Positions 1 through 5,793 of a stretch of 6,599 nt of DNA are shown here, piece after piece (position 1 is the stretch's first letter; every line of letters begins with the position of its first letter). The translations under genes and the position numbers were made by a program. The notes beneath the pieces are model-generated. The model was not told the origin of the DNA. It made no database searches and worked only from the letters and a program-made list of their open reading frames with translations. The stretch spans positions 1 to 6,599 of the forward strand of contig CAISJA010000274.1 of the NCBI GenBank assembly GCA_903885525.1, given 5' to 3'. Source of the stretch: an uncultured Opitutaceae bacterium. GTDB lineage: Bacteria > Verrucomicrobiota > Verrucomicrobiia > Opitutales > Opitutaceae.

Positions 1-117
1 CGAACATCGTGTGACGAAGCAAGGACCACCTCAGGTAACATTTGCTGTGAGGCAACGCCCCCATCCGACACGGATTCTAGTTGGCGCTGACCTCGAAACC
101 TAATCGGCGCTGGACAG
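1..117. other. Lower-GC junction segment, possible gene tail
   Basis: This stretch is about 56% GC by hand count (1-110), while the following 60 bases are about 75%. It does not read as the N-terminal half of the ABC ATPase that follows: the ATPase frame is closed by TGA at 88-90, and convincing family-like residues begin only near 118. A second plus frame is open from base 2 to TAA at 101-103 and could be the last 33 codons of another gene, but I do not recognise the peptide. A GGCGCTG word occurs twice (83-89 and 106-112). The segment may be a rearrangement scar or an assembly join; the sequence alone cannot decide. Confidence 0.4.
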
Positions 118-150
118 GAACGGGCCGGCCCGCTGCTGGCCGAGCTGGAA

Positions 151-552
151 ATGGCCGACAAACGGCAGCTGCTGCCCGGGGAGCTCTCCCGCGGTATGAA
201 GCAGAAGCTCGTCATCGCCTGCGGCCTGCTGCACTCGCCGGCGGTGGTGTTTTTTGACGAACCGCTGACCGGCCTCGACCCCGGCGGCATCCGCCGCATG
301 AAGGATACCATGCGCCGCCTCGCCCGGGACGGCGCGGCGATCATTCTCAGCTCGCACCTCCTCAGCCTGCTGGAAGAAGTCTGTACGCACGTGCTGATCC
401 TCCAGAGCGGGGCAAAGGTCGCCGACGGCACCCTCGCCGATGTCCGCGCCCGTTTCGCCACCCATCCCGAGTCCAGCCTGGAGGACGTGTTTTTCCGGGC
501 CACGGCGGAGACCGCCGGCCCGGTGCCGCCCCGGCTGCCGCCCACCCCGTGA
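151..552 (+). CDS. ABC transporter ATP-binding protein, 5'-truncated
   Basis: This is the C-terminal half of an ABC ATPase, the subunit that would power the permease encoded next. Counted from the ATG at 151, the signature loop LSRGMKQK is at residues 12-19, Walker B VVFFDE at 32-37 followed by the D-loop GLDP at 41-44, and the H-switch SSH at 67-69. The signature has Arg where LSGG is usual. Walker A and the Q-loop are absent. The frame is open back to 91 and family-like sequence reaches back to about 118, so the ATG at 151 is probably an internal Met and not the original start. The family is normally about 230-300 residues, so roughly half is missing. Without Walker A the product cannot bind ATP normally, so this is either a pseudogene or a gene cut by an assembly join. 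The stop overlaps the permease start. Confidence 0.8.
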   Translation: MADKRQLLPGELSRGMKQKLVIACGLLHSPAVVFFDEPLTGLDPGGIRRMKDTMRRLARDGAAIILSSHLLSLLEEVCTHVLILQSGAKVADGTLADVRARFATHPESSLEDVFFRATAETAGPVPPRLPPTP

Positions 553-2318
553 GCGCGACCGACGCCCTGCTCTATCTGCATTTCACCACGCTGCGCAATG
601 CGCTCGGGCAGCGGGTGCGGCGGCTGCGCCAGCCGAAATATCTCTTCGGGGCGCTCGCCGGTCTCGGGTACTTTTGGCTTTTCGTTTTCCGCCACCTGTT
701 CCGGGCGCAGGCCGGCCGGCCGGCGGAGCTGGCAGCGGTCGATGCGGCCGGCCATCTCAGTCCGTTGCTGGCGCAGCTGGCCGGACTGGCGCTCTTCGTG
801 ATCGTAGCGCTGGCCTGGCTGATCCCCAGCCGCCGGGCTGCGCTGTCTTTCTCGGAGGCGCAGGTGGCGTTTCTTTTCCCGGCCCCGGTCACACGCCGCA
901 CCCTCATCCAGGCCCAGTTGCTCCGGTCGCAGTTCTCCATCCTGCTTTCAGTTTTGTTCATGACCCTGCTGTTCGGCCGGGGCCGGGGTCTGGGCGGAAA
1001 CGCCTGGACGCACGCCTGCGGCTGGTGGCTGCTGTTCTCCACGCTCAACCTGCATTTTCTGGGCGCCTCCTTTGCCCGGGAGCAGATGCTCGGCCGGGGG
1101 ATCAATCCCTGGCGGCGGCGCCTGCTCGTCCTCGGCATTTTGCTGGGGCTCGCGGCGGCCGCCTGGTACGGCCTGCGCCGGACGGTGATCCTGCCCACGG
1201 AGGCGGACCTGGCCGGCCTGCCCGCCCTGCGGGCCTATGCGGAACGCACGCTGGGCTCGGCGCCGCTCCGCTGGATCCTGGTGCCCTTCGCCCTCGTCGC
1301 CCGCCCGTATTTCTCCCCCGACGGGGCGTCGTTTCTGGCCGCGCTCGGCCCGGCCGTCCTGCTCCTGCTCGCCCACTATGCCTGGGTGGTGCGCGCTGAT
1401 GTCGCTTTCGAAGAGGCTTCGCTCGAGGCCTCCGCTCGGCTCGCGGCGCGCCTCGCCGCCCGACGGGAAGGCCGCTGGCGGAGCCGGCAGCGGCCGACCA
1501 AGCCCCGCGCCGAGCCCTTCCGGCTCGCTCCCTCCGGCTGGGCCCCGACGGCGTATCTCTGGAAAAGCCTCATCGACCTGGGTCCCCTGTATCGGTGGCG
1601 GACGTGGGTGATGGCCTGCGCCCTGACGGTGGCCGGGCTCACCTGGCTGGGCTCCGATCCGGAGCTGCGCCCCCTGCGCACGGCAATCGGTGCCGGCGCG
1701 TTGACACTAGGCGGGATGGGGCTGATCTACGGCCCGCTGCTTCTGCGGGGCCGGGCCGGGCAAATCCTGCAGCAGTTGGATGTCACCAAGTCCTATCCCC
1801 TGCGGGGCTGGACCGTGGTCCTGGGCGAATTGCTCACGCCCATGGTGCTGATGACCTTCATCGAGTGGTTTTTTCTGCTCGCCGCCTCGCTCTCCCTACG
1901 CACCCGCGAAGGCAGCCTGGCGCTTTCCGCCACCCAGAGCGTGGCCGGTGCCATCGGAGTCGCGTTGCTGGTCCCCCCGTTGTGCGGTCTGTTGTTCTGC
2001 GTCGCCTACGCCGGCATCCTGTTCTTTCCGGCCTGGGCCACCACGGCGGGAGGGCCGGGCGGCGGGGTTGAAGTCGTGGGGCAACGGCTGATCTACACGG
2101 CCGGCTACCTGGTGGTGCTCATCGTGGCGATGCTGCCTGCCGCCGCCGCCGCGGTCATCACTTACCTGCTGGCCAACTGGCTGCTGGGGCAGACCGCCGC
2201 CCTGATCCTCACGGCGCTGGCCGCTTCGGCCGTGCTCGGCGGCGAACTGGCCGCGACCCTCTGGTGGCTGGGTGACAAGGTCGATCGTTTCGATCTTTCG
2301 AGCGAACTGCCCCGCTGA
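549..2318 (+). CDS. Putative ABC exporter permease
   Basis: A 589-residue polytopic inner-membrane protein, the likely membrane partner of the ATPase before it. Its GTG start overlaps the ATPase stop (GTGA), which implies translational coupling; no Shine-Dalgarno is visible. I count about 12-13 hydrophobic segments in two clusters: roughly residues 33-51, 72-93, 128-145, 157-175, 190-208, 240-257 and 262-281, then 352-370, 383-401, 423-450 (long), 462-490 (long), 512-540 and 545-570. Between the clusters, about 285-335, lies an Arg/Ala-rich charged cytoplasmic linker. Size and layout fit the putative ABC exporter family (Pfam ABC_export type); the substrate is unknown. Multidrug, lipid or peptide export are all possible. 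The gene looks intact, with consistent GC-rich codon use throughout, so only the ATPase partner is damaged. Confidence 0.75.
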   Translation: MSATDALLYLHFTTLRNALGQRVRRLRQPKYLFGALAGLGYFWLFVFRHLFRAQAGRPAELAAVDAAGHLSPLLAQLAGLALFVIVALAWLIPSRRAALSFSEAQVAFLFPAPVTRRTLIQAQLLRSQFSILLSVLFMTLLFGRGRGLGGNAWTHACGWWLLFSTLNLHFLGASFAREQMLGRGINPWRRRLLVLGILLGLAAAAWYGLRRTVILPTEADLAGLPALRAYAERTLGSAPLRWILVPFALVARPYFSPDGASFLAALGPAVLLLLAHYAWVVRADVAFEEASLEASARLAARLAARREGRWRSRQRPTKPRAEPFRLAPSGWAPTAYLWKSLIDLGPLYRWRTWVMACALTVAGLTWLGSDPELRPLRTAIGAGALTLGGMGLIYGPLLLRGRAGQILQQLDVTKSYPLRGWTVVLGELLTPMVLMTFIEWFFLLAASLSLRTREGSLALSATQSVAGAIGVALLVPPLCGLLFCVAYAGILFFPAWATTAGGPGGGVEVVGQRLIYTAGYLVVLIVAMLPAAAAAVITYLLANWLLGQTAALILTALAASAVLGGELAATLWWLGDKVDRFDLSSELPR

Positions 2319-2354
2319 GGCGGGCGGCCGCCCGCCAACCCGAGTCCGCCAACC

Positions 2355-2726
2355 ATGCGCCCCGCCCAACTCCAGCCGATCGCCGCCCAGGCGGTGGCCG
2401 CCGCCCAAAAGCGGCTTCCCCACGCAGTCCGGACCGCCGCCGCCCAAGTGCCGGTCTGCTTCGCCGCCCGCCCCAGCCAGGCCATTCAGGATGAGGGCTG
2501 GGAACCGGATATTCTCGGCCTGTTCGTCGGGAGCGCTCACGGGGAGGAATCGGACGAAGCCGCCCCCTTGCCACCACAAATCCTCCTTTTTCTCGAAAAC
2601 CTCTGGGACTATGCCGGCGGCGACCCGGAAACCTACCGGAATGAAATCCGCCTCACCTACCTCCATGAGCTGGGACATTACCTGGGATGGGATGAGGACG
2701 AGGTCGCCCGGCGCGGCCTGGAATGA
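2355..2726 (+). CDS. Zincin-like metallopeptidase family protein
   Basis: A 123-residue cytosolic protein with no signal peptide or membrane segment. Residues 104-108 are HELGH, followed by YLGWDEDE (109-116). An HExxH zinc motif followed by an acidic stretch close to the C terminus is typical of the small metallopeptidase family PF06262 (formerly DUF1025), whose members are usually about 110-140 residues, so this one is full length. The family is predicted to be zinc proteases; substrates are not established. It starts 36 bases after the permease stop and may be read through with it, though a functional link is not evident. There is no clear Shine-Dalgarno before the ATG at 2355, and no alternative Met upstream that would keep family length. 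Confidence 0.85.
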   Translation: MRPAQLQPIAAQAVAAAQKRLPHAVRTAAAQVPVCFAARPSQAIQDEGWEPDILGLFVGSAHGEESDEAAPLPPQILLFLENLWDYAGGDPETYRNEIRLTYLHELGHYLGWDEDEVARRGLE

Positions 2727-2757
2727 CCGCCCCGCGTCGCTCCCCTCCAATCTTCGC

Positions 2758-2787
2758 TTTCATTCCGCCCGCGAATCTGCTTATACC
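2758..2787 (+). promoter_or_regulatory. Weak promoter candidate for the SYLF gene
   Basis: The 112-base gap before the SYLF gene holds a TATACC box (2782-2787, four of six consensus bases). An even weaker TTCATT or TTTCAT sits about 17-18 bases upstream. A small GGCTC/GAGCC hairpin (2800-2813) would lie in the leader. The match is poor and the assignment is tentative. Confidence 0.25.
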
Positions 2788-2838
2788 GTGCCCCAAGCGG
2801 GCTCTCCCGAGCCACCTCCCTGTCCCGTCCCTATCCTC

Positions 2839-3525
2839 ATGAAGAAGCTGTTCACCGCCCTTTTTTGCCTCGCCGCCTTGGCCGCTGCGCTTCCTGCACG
2901 CGCCGAGATCAAACGCTCGAAGCTCGTCGAGCGCATCGACACCTGCGAGGCCATCCTCCAGGACCTGCAGTCCAGCACCAAGACCGCCATCCCGGCCGAC
3001 GTTCTGCACCGGGCCCGCGCCATCGTGGTCGTCAACCAGATCCAGGCCGGTTTTCTCTTCGGCGTGAAGGACGGTTATGCCGTCGCCCTCGTCCGCCGTC
3101 CGAACGGTCGCTGGTCCGTGCCCGCCTTTCTCAATACCGGCGAGGCCAGCCTCGGGCTGCAGGCCGGGGTGAAGGCCCTCAACACGGTGCTCGTCATCAT
3201 GGATGATGCCACCGCCCGGCTGCTCCTCAACCGCAAGGTCAACTTCGGCGCCGAGGCCAAGGCCGTGGCCGGCATCCGCACCGCCGAAGCCGAGAAGGTC
3301 ACCCGTCCGCTGCCCGACGCGGCCAATGTCTATGTCTACTCGCTGCAGGAAGGCTACTACCTCAGCGCCGCGCTCAAGACCGGCTACATGGCGCCGAACG
3401 AGGAAGCCAACCGCATTTTCTACAACACGAACAACAAGATGCCTGAGCTGCTTTACAGCGACTGGGTGCAGGCTCCCGCCGAGGCGCAGTTCCTGATCAA
3501 CTACGTCACCAAGATCACAAATTGA
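2839..3525 (+). CDS. Secreted lipid-binding SYLF domain protein (Ysc84-like)
   Basis: A 228-residue exported protein. Residues 1-22 form a Sec signal peptide (two Lys, a hydrophobic core, then a PARA-E cleavage site). The mature part matches the SYLF/Ysc84 domain: the RARAIVVVN strand (58-66), FGVKDGYAVALVRRPNGRWSVPAF (74-97), GEASLGLQAG (101-110) and VYVYSLQEGYYLSAALKTG (164-182). In eukaryotic relatives the fold binds phosphoinositides; bacterial secreted members are thought to be periplasmic or surface proteins of unknown role. The usual GPVGR-like turn is replaced by AGIRTAEA (144-151). I chose 2839 because it places the signal peptide at the N terminus; the frame is open much further upstream (to 2272), but that overlaps the metallopeptidase and is not protein-like. 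There is no clear Shine-Dalgarno. The gene ends 29 bases before a strong terminator. Confidence 0.9.
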   Translation: MKKLFTALFCLAALAAALPARAEIKRSKLVERIDTCEAILQDLQSSTKTAIPADVLHRARAIVVVNQIQAGFLFGVKDGYAVALVRRPNGRWSVPAFLNTGEASLGLQAGVKALNTVLVIMDDATARLLLNRKVNFGAEAKAVAGIRTAEAEKVTRPLPDAANVYVYSLQEGYYLSAALKTGYMAPNEEANRIFYNTNNKMPELLYSDWVQAPAEAQFLINYVTKITN

Positions 3526-3554
3526 TCCGACCGGGCCCTGGCTCCGTCCACTGA

Positions 3555-3588
3555 CCCGCCGCCTTGCTCGCGGCGGGCTTTTTTTTTT
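3555..3588 (+). terminator. Intrinsic terminator after the SYLF gene
   Basis: A perfect 8-bp stem, CCCGCCGC (3555-3562) with GCGGCGGG (3570-3577), and a 7-base loop, followed by C and ten T residues (3579-3588). It is a textbook rho-independent terminator 29 bases after the stop codon. Confidence 0.95.
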
Positions 3589-3597
3589 GGGGGGGGG
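3579..3597. repeat. Abutting homopolymers, ten T then nine G
   Basis: The terminator T-tract (3579-3588) runs without interruption into nine G residues (3589-3597). Such a pair is prone to slippage in replication and to sequencing length error, so the exact lengths are uncertain. It lies between the two convergent terminators and touches no gene. Confidence 0.85.
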
Positions 3598-3598
3598 C

Positions 3599-3627
3599 AA
3601 AAAGCCGGCCGCCAGCCTCCCGGCCGG
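3599..3627 (-). terminator. Intrinsic terminator for the xth-cinA unit
   Basis: Read on the minus strand, a 7-bp stem (3621-3627 with 3605-3611, CCGGCCG/CGGCCGG) with a 9-base loop is followed by C and five T residues (3603-3599). It lies 45 bases past the CinA-type stop codon and faces the plus-strand terminator, so the two units converge within about 70 bases. Confidence 0.8.
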
Positions 3628-3671
3628 ATTGCCGGCCCACCCGCTCGCGGGCGCGCCGGGGCGCCCCCTCC

Positions 3672-4178
3672 TCAGCCGCGCCAATCCTGCAGGTAGGCGG
3701 CCAGTCCGCGCAGCGCCGTCTCCGCCACCCGGCTTTGCACCGTGGTGCGAGAGGCGCGCGGCACCTCCACCTCTCCGGAAAGAACAGCCAGTTTTCCCCC
3801 GCGATGCCGGTGGCAGACCGCCCACCAGGCCAGCGGCACGGCCACTCCGAACGCGGGCGCCGGCTCGGCATATCCCGTCGTCGCCACCGCTAGGTCGGCC
3901 CCAAAGAGCTCGACGGCACCCGCCGCCATCTCCACCGCCACGCGCTGCGACACGCAGTTGACCTGCCGGGCATGGGTGCGGTTGACGCCGAGCCGTTTCA
4001 CTTTCTGCTCCAAGGTGTACGCCGTCAGGCCGCCCAGAAAATAGCCGGACGCGCCGGAAACGGACGCCAGCCGCGCCTGGACCAGGCCGGCGGTCAGGCT
4101 TTCGGCGGCGGCGACCGTCAGCCGCGGCTCGCTGAGGAGCAGCTCCTTCAGCCGGGCGGCCAGCGGGTCGGCGCTCAT
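3672..4178 (-). CDS. CinA C-terminal domain protein (NMN deamidase type)
   Basis: A 168-residue cytosolic protein made only of the CinA C-terminal domain (PF02464). This domain is known as nicotinamide-nucleotide amidase (PncC), which converts NMN to nicotinate mononucleotide in pyridine nucleotide recycling. Recognisable are AESLTAG (residues 25-31, family AESxTgG), SGASGYFLGGLTAYTLEQKVKRLGV (41-65) and the C-terminal segment RxxVQSRVAETAL (144-156). Where the family usually has a TGIAGP-type turn, this protein has TTGYAEP (100-106), so activity is likely but not certain. I chose 4178 because a GGAG lies 5 bases upstream and the ATG overlaps the xth stop (ATGA). The frame extends further upstream, but only inside xth. 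The overlap implies translational coupling to xth. Confidence 0.88.
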   Translation of the reverse strand: MSADPLAARLKELLLSEPRLTVAAAESLTAGLVQARLASVSGASGYFLGGLTAYTLEQKVKRLGVNRTHARQVNCVSQRVAVEMAAGAVELFGADLAVATTGYAEPAPAFGVAVPLAWWAVCHRHRGGKLAVLSGEVEVPRASRTTVQSRVAETALRGLAAYLQDWRG

Positions 4179-4930
4179 GCGAGCTCCAGTCCGACCGGGC
4201 AATGGTCGCTGCCCATGACCTGCGGCTCGATCCAGGCGTTTTTCAGCCGCGCCTTCAGCCCCGCCGAAGCCAGGCAATAATCGATGCGCCACCCGATGTT
4301 GCGGGCGCGGGCGCCGGCGCGGTACGTCCACCAGCTGTAATGTCCCGGACCGGGCTCGAAGGCCCGGAAGGTATCGAGGAAGCCCGCCGCGAGATAGTCG
4401 CGGAAACCGGCGCGCTCCTCGTCCGAAAAACCCGGGTTGCCGACGTTTTCCTTCGGGCGCGCCAGATCGATCTCCTCATGGGCGACGTTCAGGTCGCCGC
4501 AGAGGACGACGGGCTTTTTTTTCTCGAGCCGACGCACATGGTCCAGCAGGGCCCGGTCCCACTCCTGCCGGAAGCCCAGGCGCACGAGCCCGGGCTGCGC
4601 GTTGGGCACATAGACATTCACCACGTAGCAGTCGGCCAGCTCCGCCGTGAGGGTGCGGCCCTCCGCGTCGTGCCCCGGCGAACCGAGGCCGGCGGTCACG
4701 GCCAGCGGCTGGCACCGGGTGAACAAGGCCGTGCCGCTGTAGCCTTTTTTCTCCGCCGCGTTCCAATGCAGCGCATAGCCCGCCGGCCAGGCCACTCCCT
4801 GCACATCGCCGGGCGTGGCCTTCACCTCCTGTAGGCAGATGACGTCGGCCCGGGAGCCGGCCATCCAGTCGAGCAAGCCCTTGCCGAGCGCAGCGCGCAC
4901 GCCGTTGACGTTCCAGGAAAGGAGTTTCAT
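4175..4930 (-). CDS. xth: Exodeoxyribonuclease III
   Basis: A 251-residue AP endonuclease and 3'-5' exonuclease of base-excision repair; it cuts the backbone at abasic sites and cleans blocked 3' ends. All hallmark motifs of the ExoIII/APE1 family are present: WNVNG (6-10), LQE with the metal-binding Glu35, KGYSGTA (62-68), VNVYVPN (104-110), GDLNVAH (145-151) with catalytic-site Asp and Asn, NPGFSDEER (165-173), RNIGWRIDY (210-218) and SDH (241-243). Length is normal for the family. A GGAG lies 9 bases before the ATG at 4930. It is first in a two-gene unit with the CinA-type gene. A terminator just upstream separates it from the TonB-like gene, so it probably has its own promoter in the short GC-rich gap 4931-4990, though none is obvious there. 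Confidence 0.96.
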   Translation of the reverse strand: MKLLSWNVNGVRAALGKGLLDWMAGSRADVICLQEVKATPGDVQGVAWPAGYALHWNAAEKKGYSGTALFTRCQPLAVTAGLGSPGHDAEGRTLTAELADCYVVNVYVPNAQPGLVRLGFRQEWDRALLDHVRRLEKKKPVVLCGDLNVAHEEIDLARPKENVGNPGFSDEERAGFRDYLAAGFLDTFRAFEPGPGHYSWWTYRAGARARNIGWRIDYCLASAGLKARLKNAWIEPQVMGSDHCPVGLELA

Positions 4931-4992
4931 GCGCCTTCACTCCGCCCGGGTTCGGCCCGCGCCGCAATCCGTTTCCGCCGGCGGCCGCGCCG

Positions 4993-5036
4993 GAAAAGCA
5001 ACAGGGCCGCCCCCCCCGCGAAGGGAGGCGGCCCTG
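4993..5036 (-). terminator. Intrinsic terminator after the TonB-like gene
   Basis: A perfect 10-bp stem, CAGGGCCGCC (5002-5011) with GGCGGCCCTG (5027-5036). On the minus strand it is followed by TTGCTTTT (5001-4994). It sits 35 bases past the TonB-like stop codon and closes that unit before xth. The plus-strand side lacks a comparable T-tract directly after the stem. Confidence 0.85.
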
Positions 5037-5070
5037 GAATGTTTTCGATCAACTACGTCGCTCGGGGGAC

Positions 5071-5442
5071 TCAGCTCTGGCTGTCGACGATGACGACCGG
5101 CAGGATGACATGCGCACCCTTGGCCGCGTCTTTGGCGGCCAGCGGCTGAAAGCGCCACTTGGCCACCGCTGCCGTCAACTCGCCAGCCAGCTTGGCGGGC
5201 ACCGCTTCCGTGGTGGTGATGGCCGTGGGGATGCCCGAAGCGTCGAGGTGGAATTCCACATGGACGGTCTGTCCAGCGAACTCACGGTCAACGTCAGGCG
5301 TCACGATCTTCACCGGCACCGGAATGCTGGTGTTGCCACGGTACTGTTCGAGGTAGGCTTGTTCGGTGGACTTCGCCGAAAGGGCGAGGGGGGCCACGGA
5401 CAAGCTGATGATCAGGGTCAGTCGATACACGATGTTTTTCAT
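5071..5442 (-). CDS. Secreted TonB C-terminal-like domain protein
   Basis: A 123-residue exported protein. Residues 1-22 are a signal peptide (basic start, hydrophobic core, cleavage near ALS-A). The rest resembles the TonB C-terminal domain: VHVEFHLDASGIPTAI (60-75) matches the usual VxVxFxVDxxGxV strand pair, then a helix with AVAKWRFQP (92-100) and a final strand VILPVVIV (112-119). TonB normally has an N-terminal membrane anchor plus a proline-rich spacer; both are missing, and the predicted cleavable signal would leave a free periplasmic domain. It may bind a partner rather than transduce energy. The ATG at 5442 is chosen because it gives the signal peptide and has GGAG 9 bases upstream; an in-frame Met at 5580 would bury the signal at residue 47. 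It is monocistronic, with its own terminator. Confidence 0.75.
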   Translation of the reverse strand: MKNIVYRLTLIISLSVAPLALSAKSTEQAYLEQYRGNTSIPVPVKIVTPDVDREFAGQTVHVEFHLDASGIPTAITTTEAVPAKLAGELTAAVAKWRFQPLAAKDAAKGAHVILPVVIVDSQS

Positions 5443-5468
5443 TATATAAGGCTCCGCGCGAGCGGAGC
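5443..5468 (-). promoter_or_regulatory. Hairpin that contains the ribosome binding site
   Basis: On the minus strand, GCTCCGC (5468-5462), loop TCGC and GCGGAGC (5457-5451) form a perfect 7-bp, six-GC stem. The 3' arm contains GGAG (5455-5452), spaced 9 bases from the ATG at 5442, the same spacing as GGAG has before xth. Folding would hide the ribosome binding site of the TonB-like gene. The spacer reads CCTTATATA. On the plus strand the same stem has a GCGA (GNRA) loop followed by GTTGTTTTGTT, so a plus-strand terminator is an alternative reading. Confidence 0.6.
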
Positions 5469-5486
5469 GTTGTTTTGTTGGGAAGG

Positions 5487-5512
5487 CTGGGCGCGCCCAT
5501 ATGCGCGCCCAG
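5487..5512. repeat. Perfect 10-bp inverted repeat
   Basis: CTGGGCGCGC (5487-5496) and GCGCGCCCAG (5503-5512) are perfect complements around the loop CCATAT. The left half also contains the self-palindrome GGGCGCGCCC (5489-5498). It lies 45-70 bases upstream of the TonB-like start and has no T-tract on either side, so it is not a typical terminator. A leader-RNA structure or a protein-binding site are possible. Confidence 0.7.
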
Positions 5513-5514
5513 TC

Positions 5515-5548
5515 TCGCCGTTCGGCCCAACTGGGCCCGAAGCGGCGA
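5515..5548. repeat. Long imperfect hairpin
   Basis: The 5' arm TCGCCG-TTCGG-CCC (5515-5528) pairs with GGG-CCGAA-CGGCGA (5533-5548), with single extra bases at 5536 and 5542 and the loop AACT. The arms pair over 14 bp in total. It is only two bases from the previous inverted repeat, so the three hairpins between 5451 and 5548 form a compact array upstream of the TonB-like gene. Confidence 0.65.
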
Positions 5549-5770
5549 AAGTCGTGTTTTGGGGACACGGGGTAAGCCATCGTGCGATCAACCGAAGAGT
5601 GGAGGAAAATGCCAAAGAACTAGGTTTGGAGACTGAACTCATGACCCACGAAAAGGAAAGCACGCGGTGTGCCATAAATCCTATTATTTAAGTAGTTGGT
5701 TTTCAATGTTTTATTTTTCAGATGTTAAAATTCTTATCTTATTGCACACCCTCAAAACGATTCTAAGAAA
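5549..5770. other. AT-rich non-coding stretch, possible gene remnant
   Basis: Base composition drops sharply here; 5691-5770 is about 28% GC by hand count in a window that is otherwise GC-rich. No convincing gene is visible on either strand. One plus frame reads through 5549-5691, ending in a 16-codon piece with its own ATG at 5641, GGAG about 10 bases upstream and TAA at 5689-5691; I do not recognise it. A second very short frame starts after GGAGGAAA (ATG at 5609, stop after four codons). The stretch may be a leader or promoter region, or the remnant of transferred DNA. Confidence 0.4.
5742..5769 (+). promoter_or_regulatory. Promoter candidate for the transsulfuration gene
   Basis: TTGCAC (5742-5747) resembles a -35 box and TAAGAA (5764-5769) a weak -10 box, with a 16-base spacer, at the edge of the AT-rich stretch. 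It would leave a leader of roughly 240 bases before the TTG at 6018. Confidence 0.3.
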
Positions 5771-5774
5771 GCGT

Positions 5775-5793
5775 GGGCTGGCTGTACCAGCCC
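5775..5793. repeat. 7-bp inverted repeat in the leader
   Basis: GGGCTGG (5775-5781) and CCAGCCC (5787-5793) pair perfectly around CTGTA. On the plus strand it would be the first structure of the transcript from the promoter candidate just upstream. On the minus strand it is followed by ACGCTTTCTT, a poor terminator tail. Confidence 0.6.

Noticed and set aside
76..120. Integron attC-like site near the ACCTAAT and GGCGCTG words
   Set aside because: No GTTRRRY partner core and no fold with the expected extrahelical bases could be found.
2272..2838. Open plus frame continuing 189 codons upstream of the SYLF start
   Set aside because: It overlaps the permease end and the metallopeptidase in another frame, reads as Pro/Arg-rich shadow translation, and would bury a clear signal peptide.
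3604..3671. GC-rich palindromic words after the CinA-type gene as a separate repeat element
   Set aside because: Beyond the terminator stem already listed, the short self-complementary words (such as GGGGCGCCCC) are expected in DNA of this composition.
5436..5447. TATAAT overlapping the TonB-like start codon on the minus strand, as a -10 box
   Set aside because: It would place transcription start inside the coding region and skip the GGAG; more likely it is an AT-rich spacer.
5110..5691. 193-codon plus-strand open frame opposite the TonB-like gene
   Set aside because: Most of it is a shadow of the minus-strand gene, which has a signal peptide and domain motifs; only the tail beyond 5549 was kept as a possible remnant.
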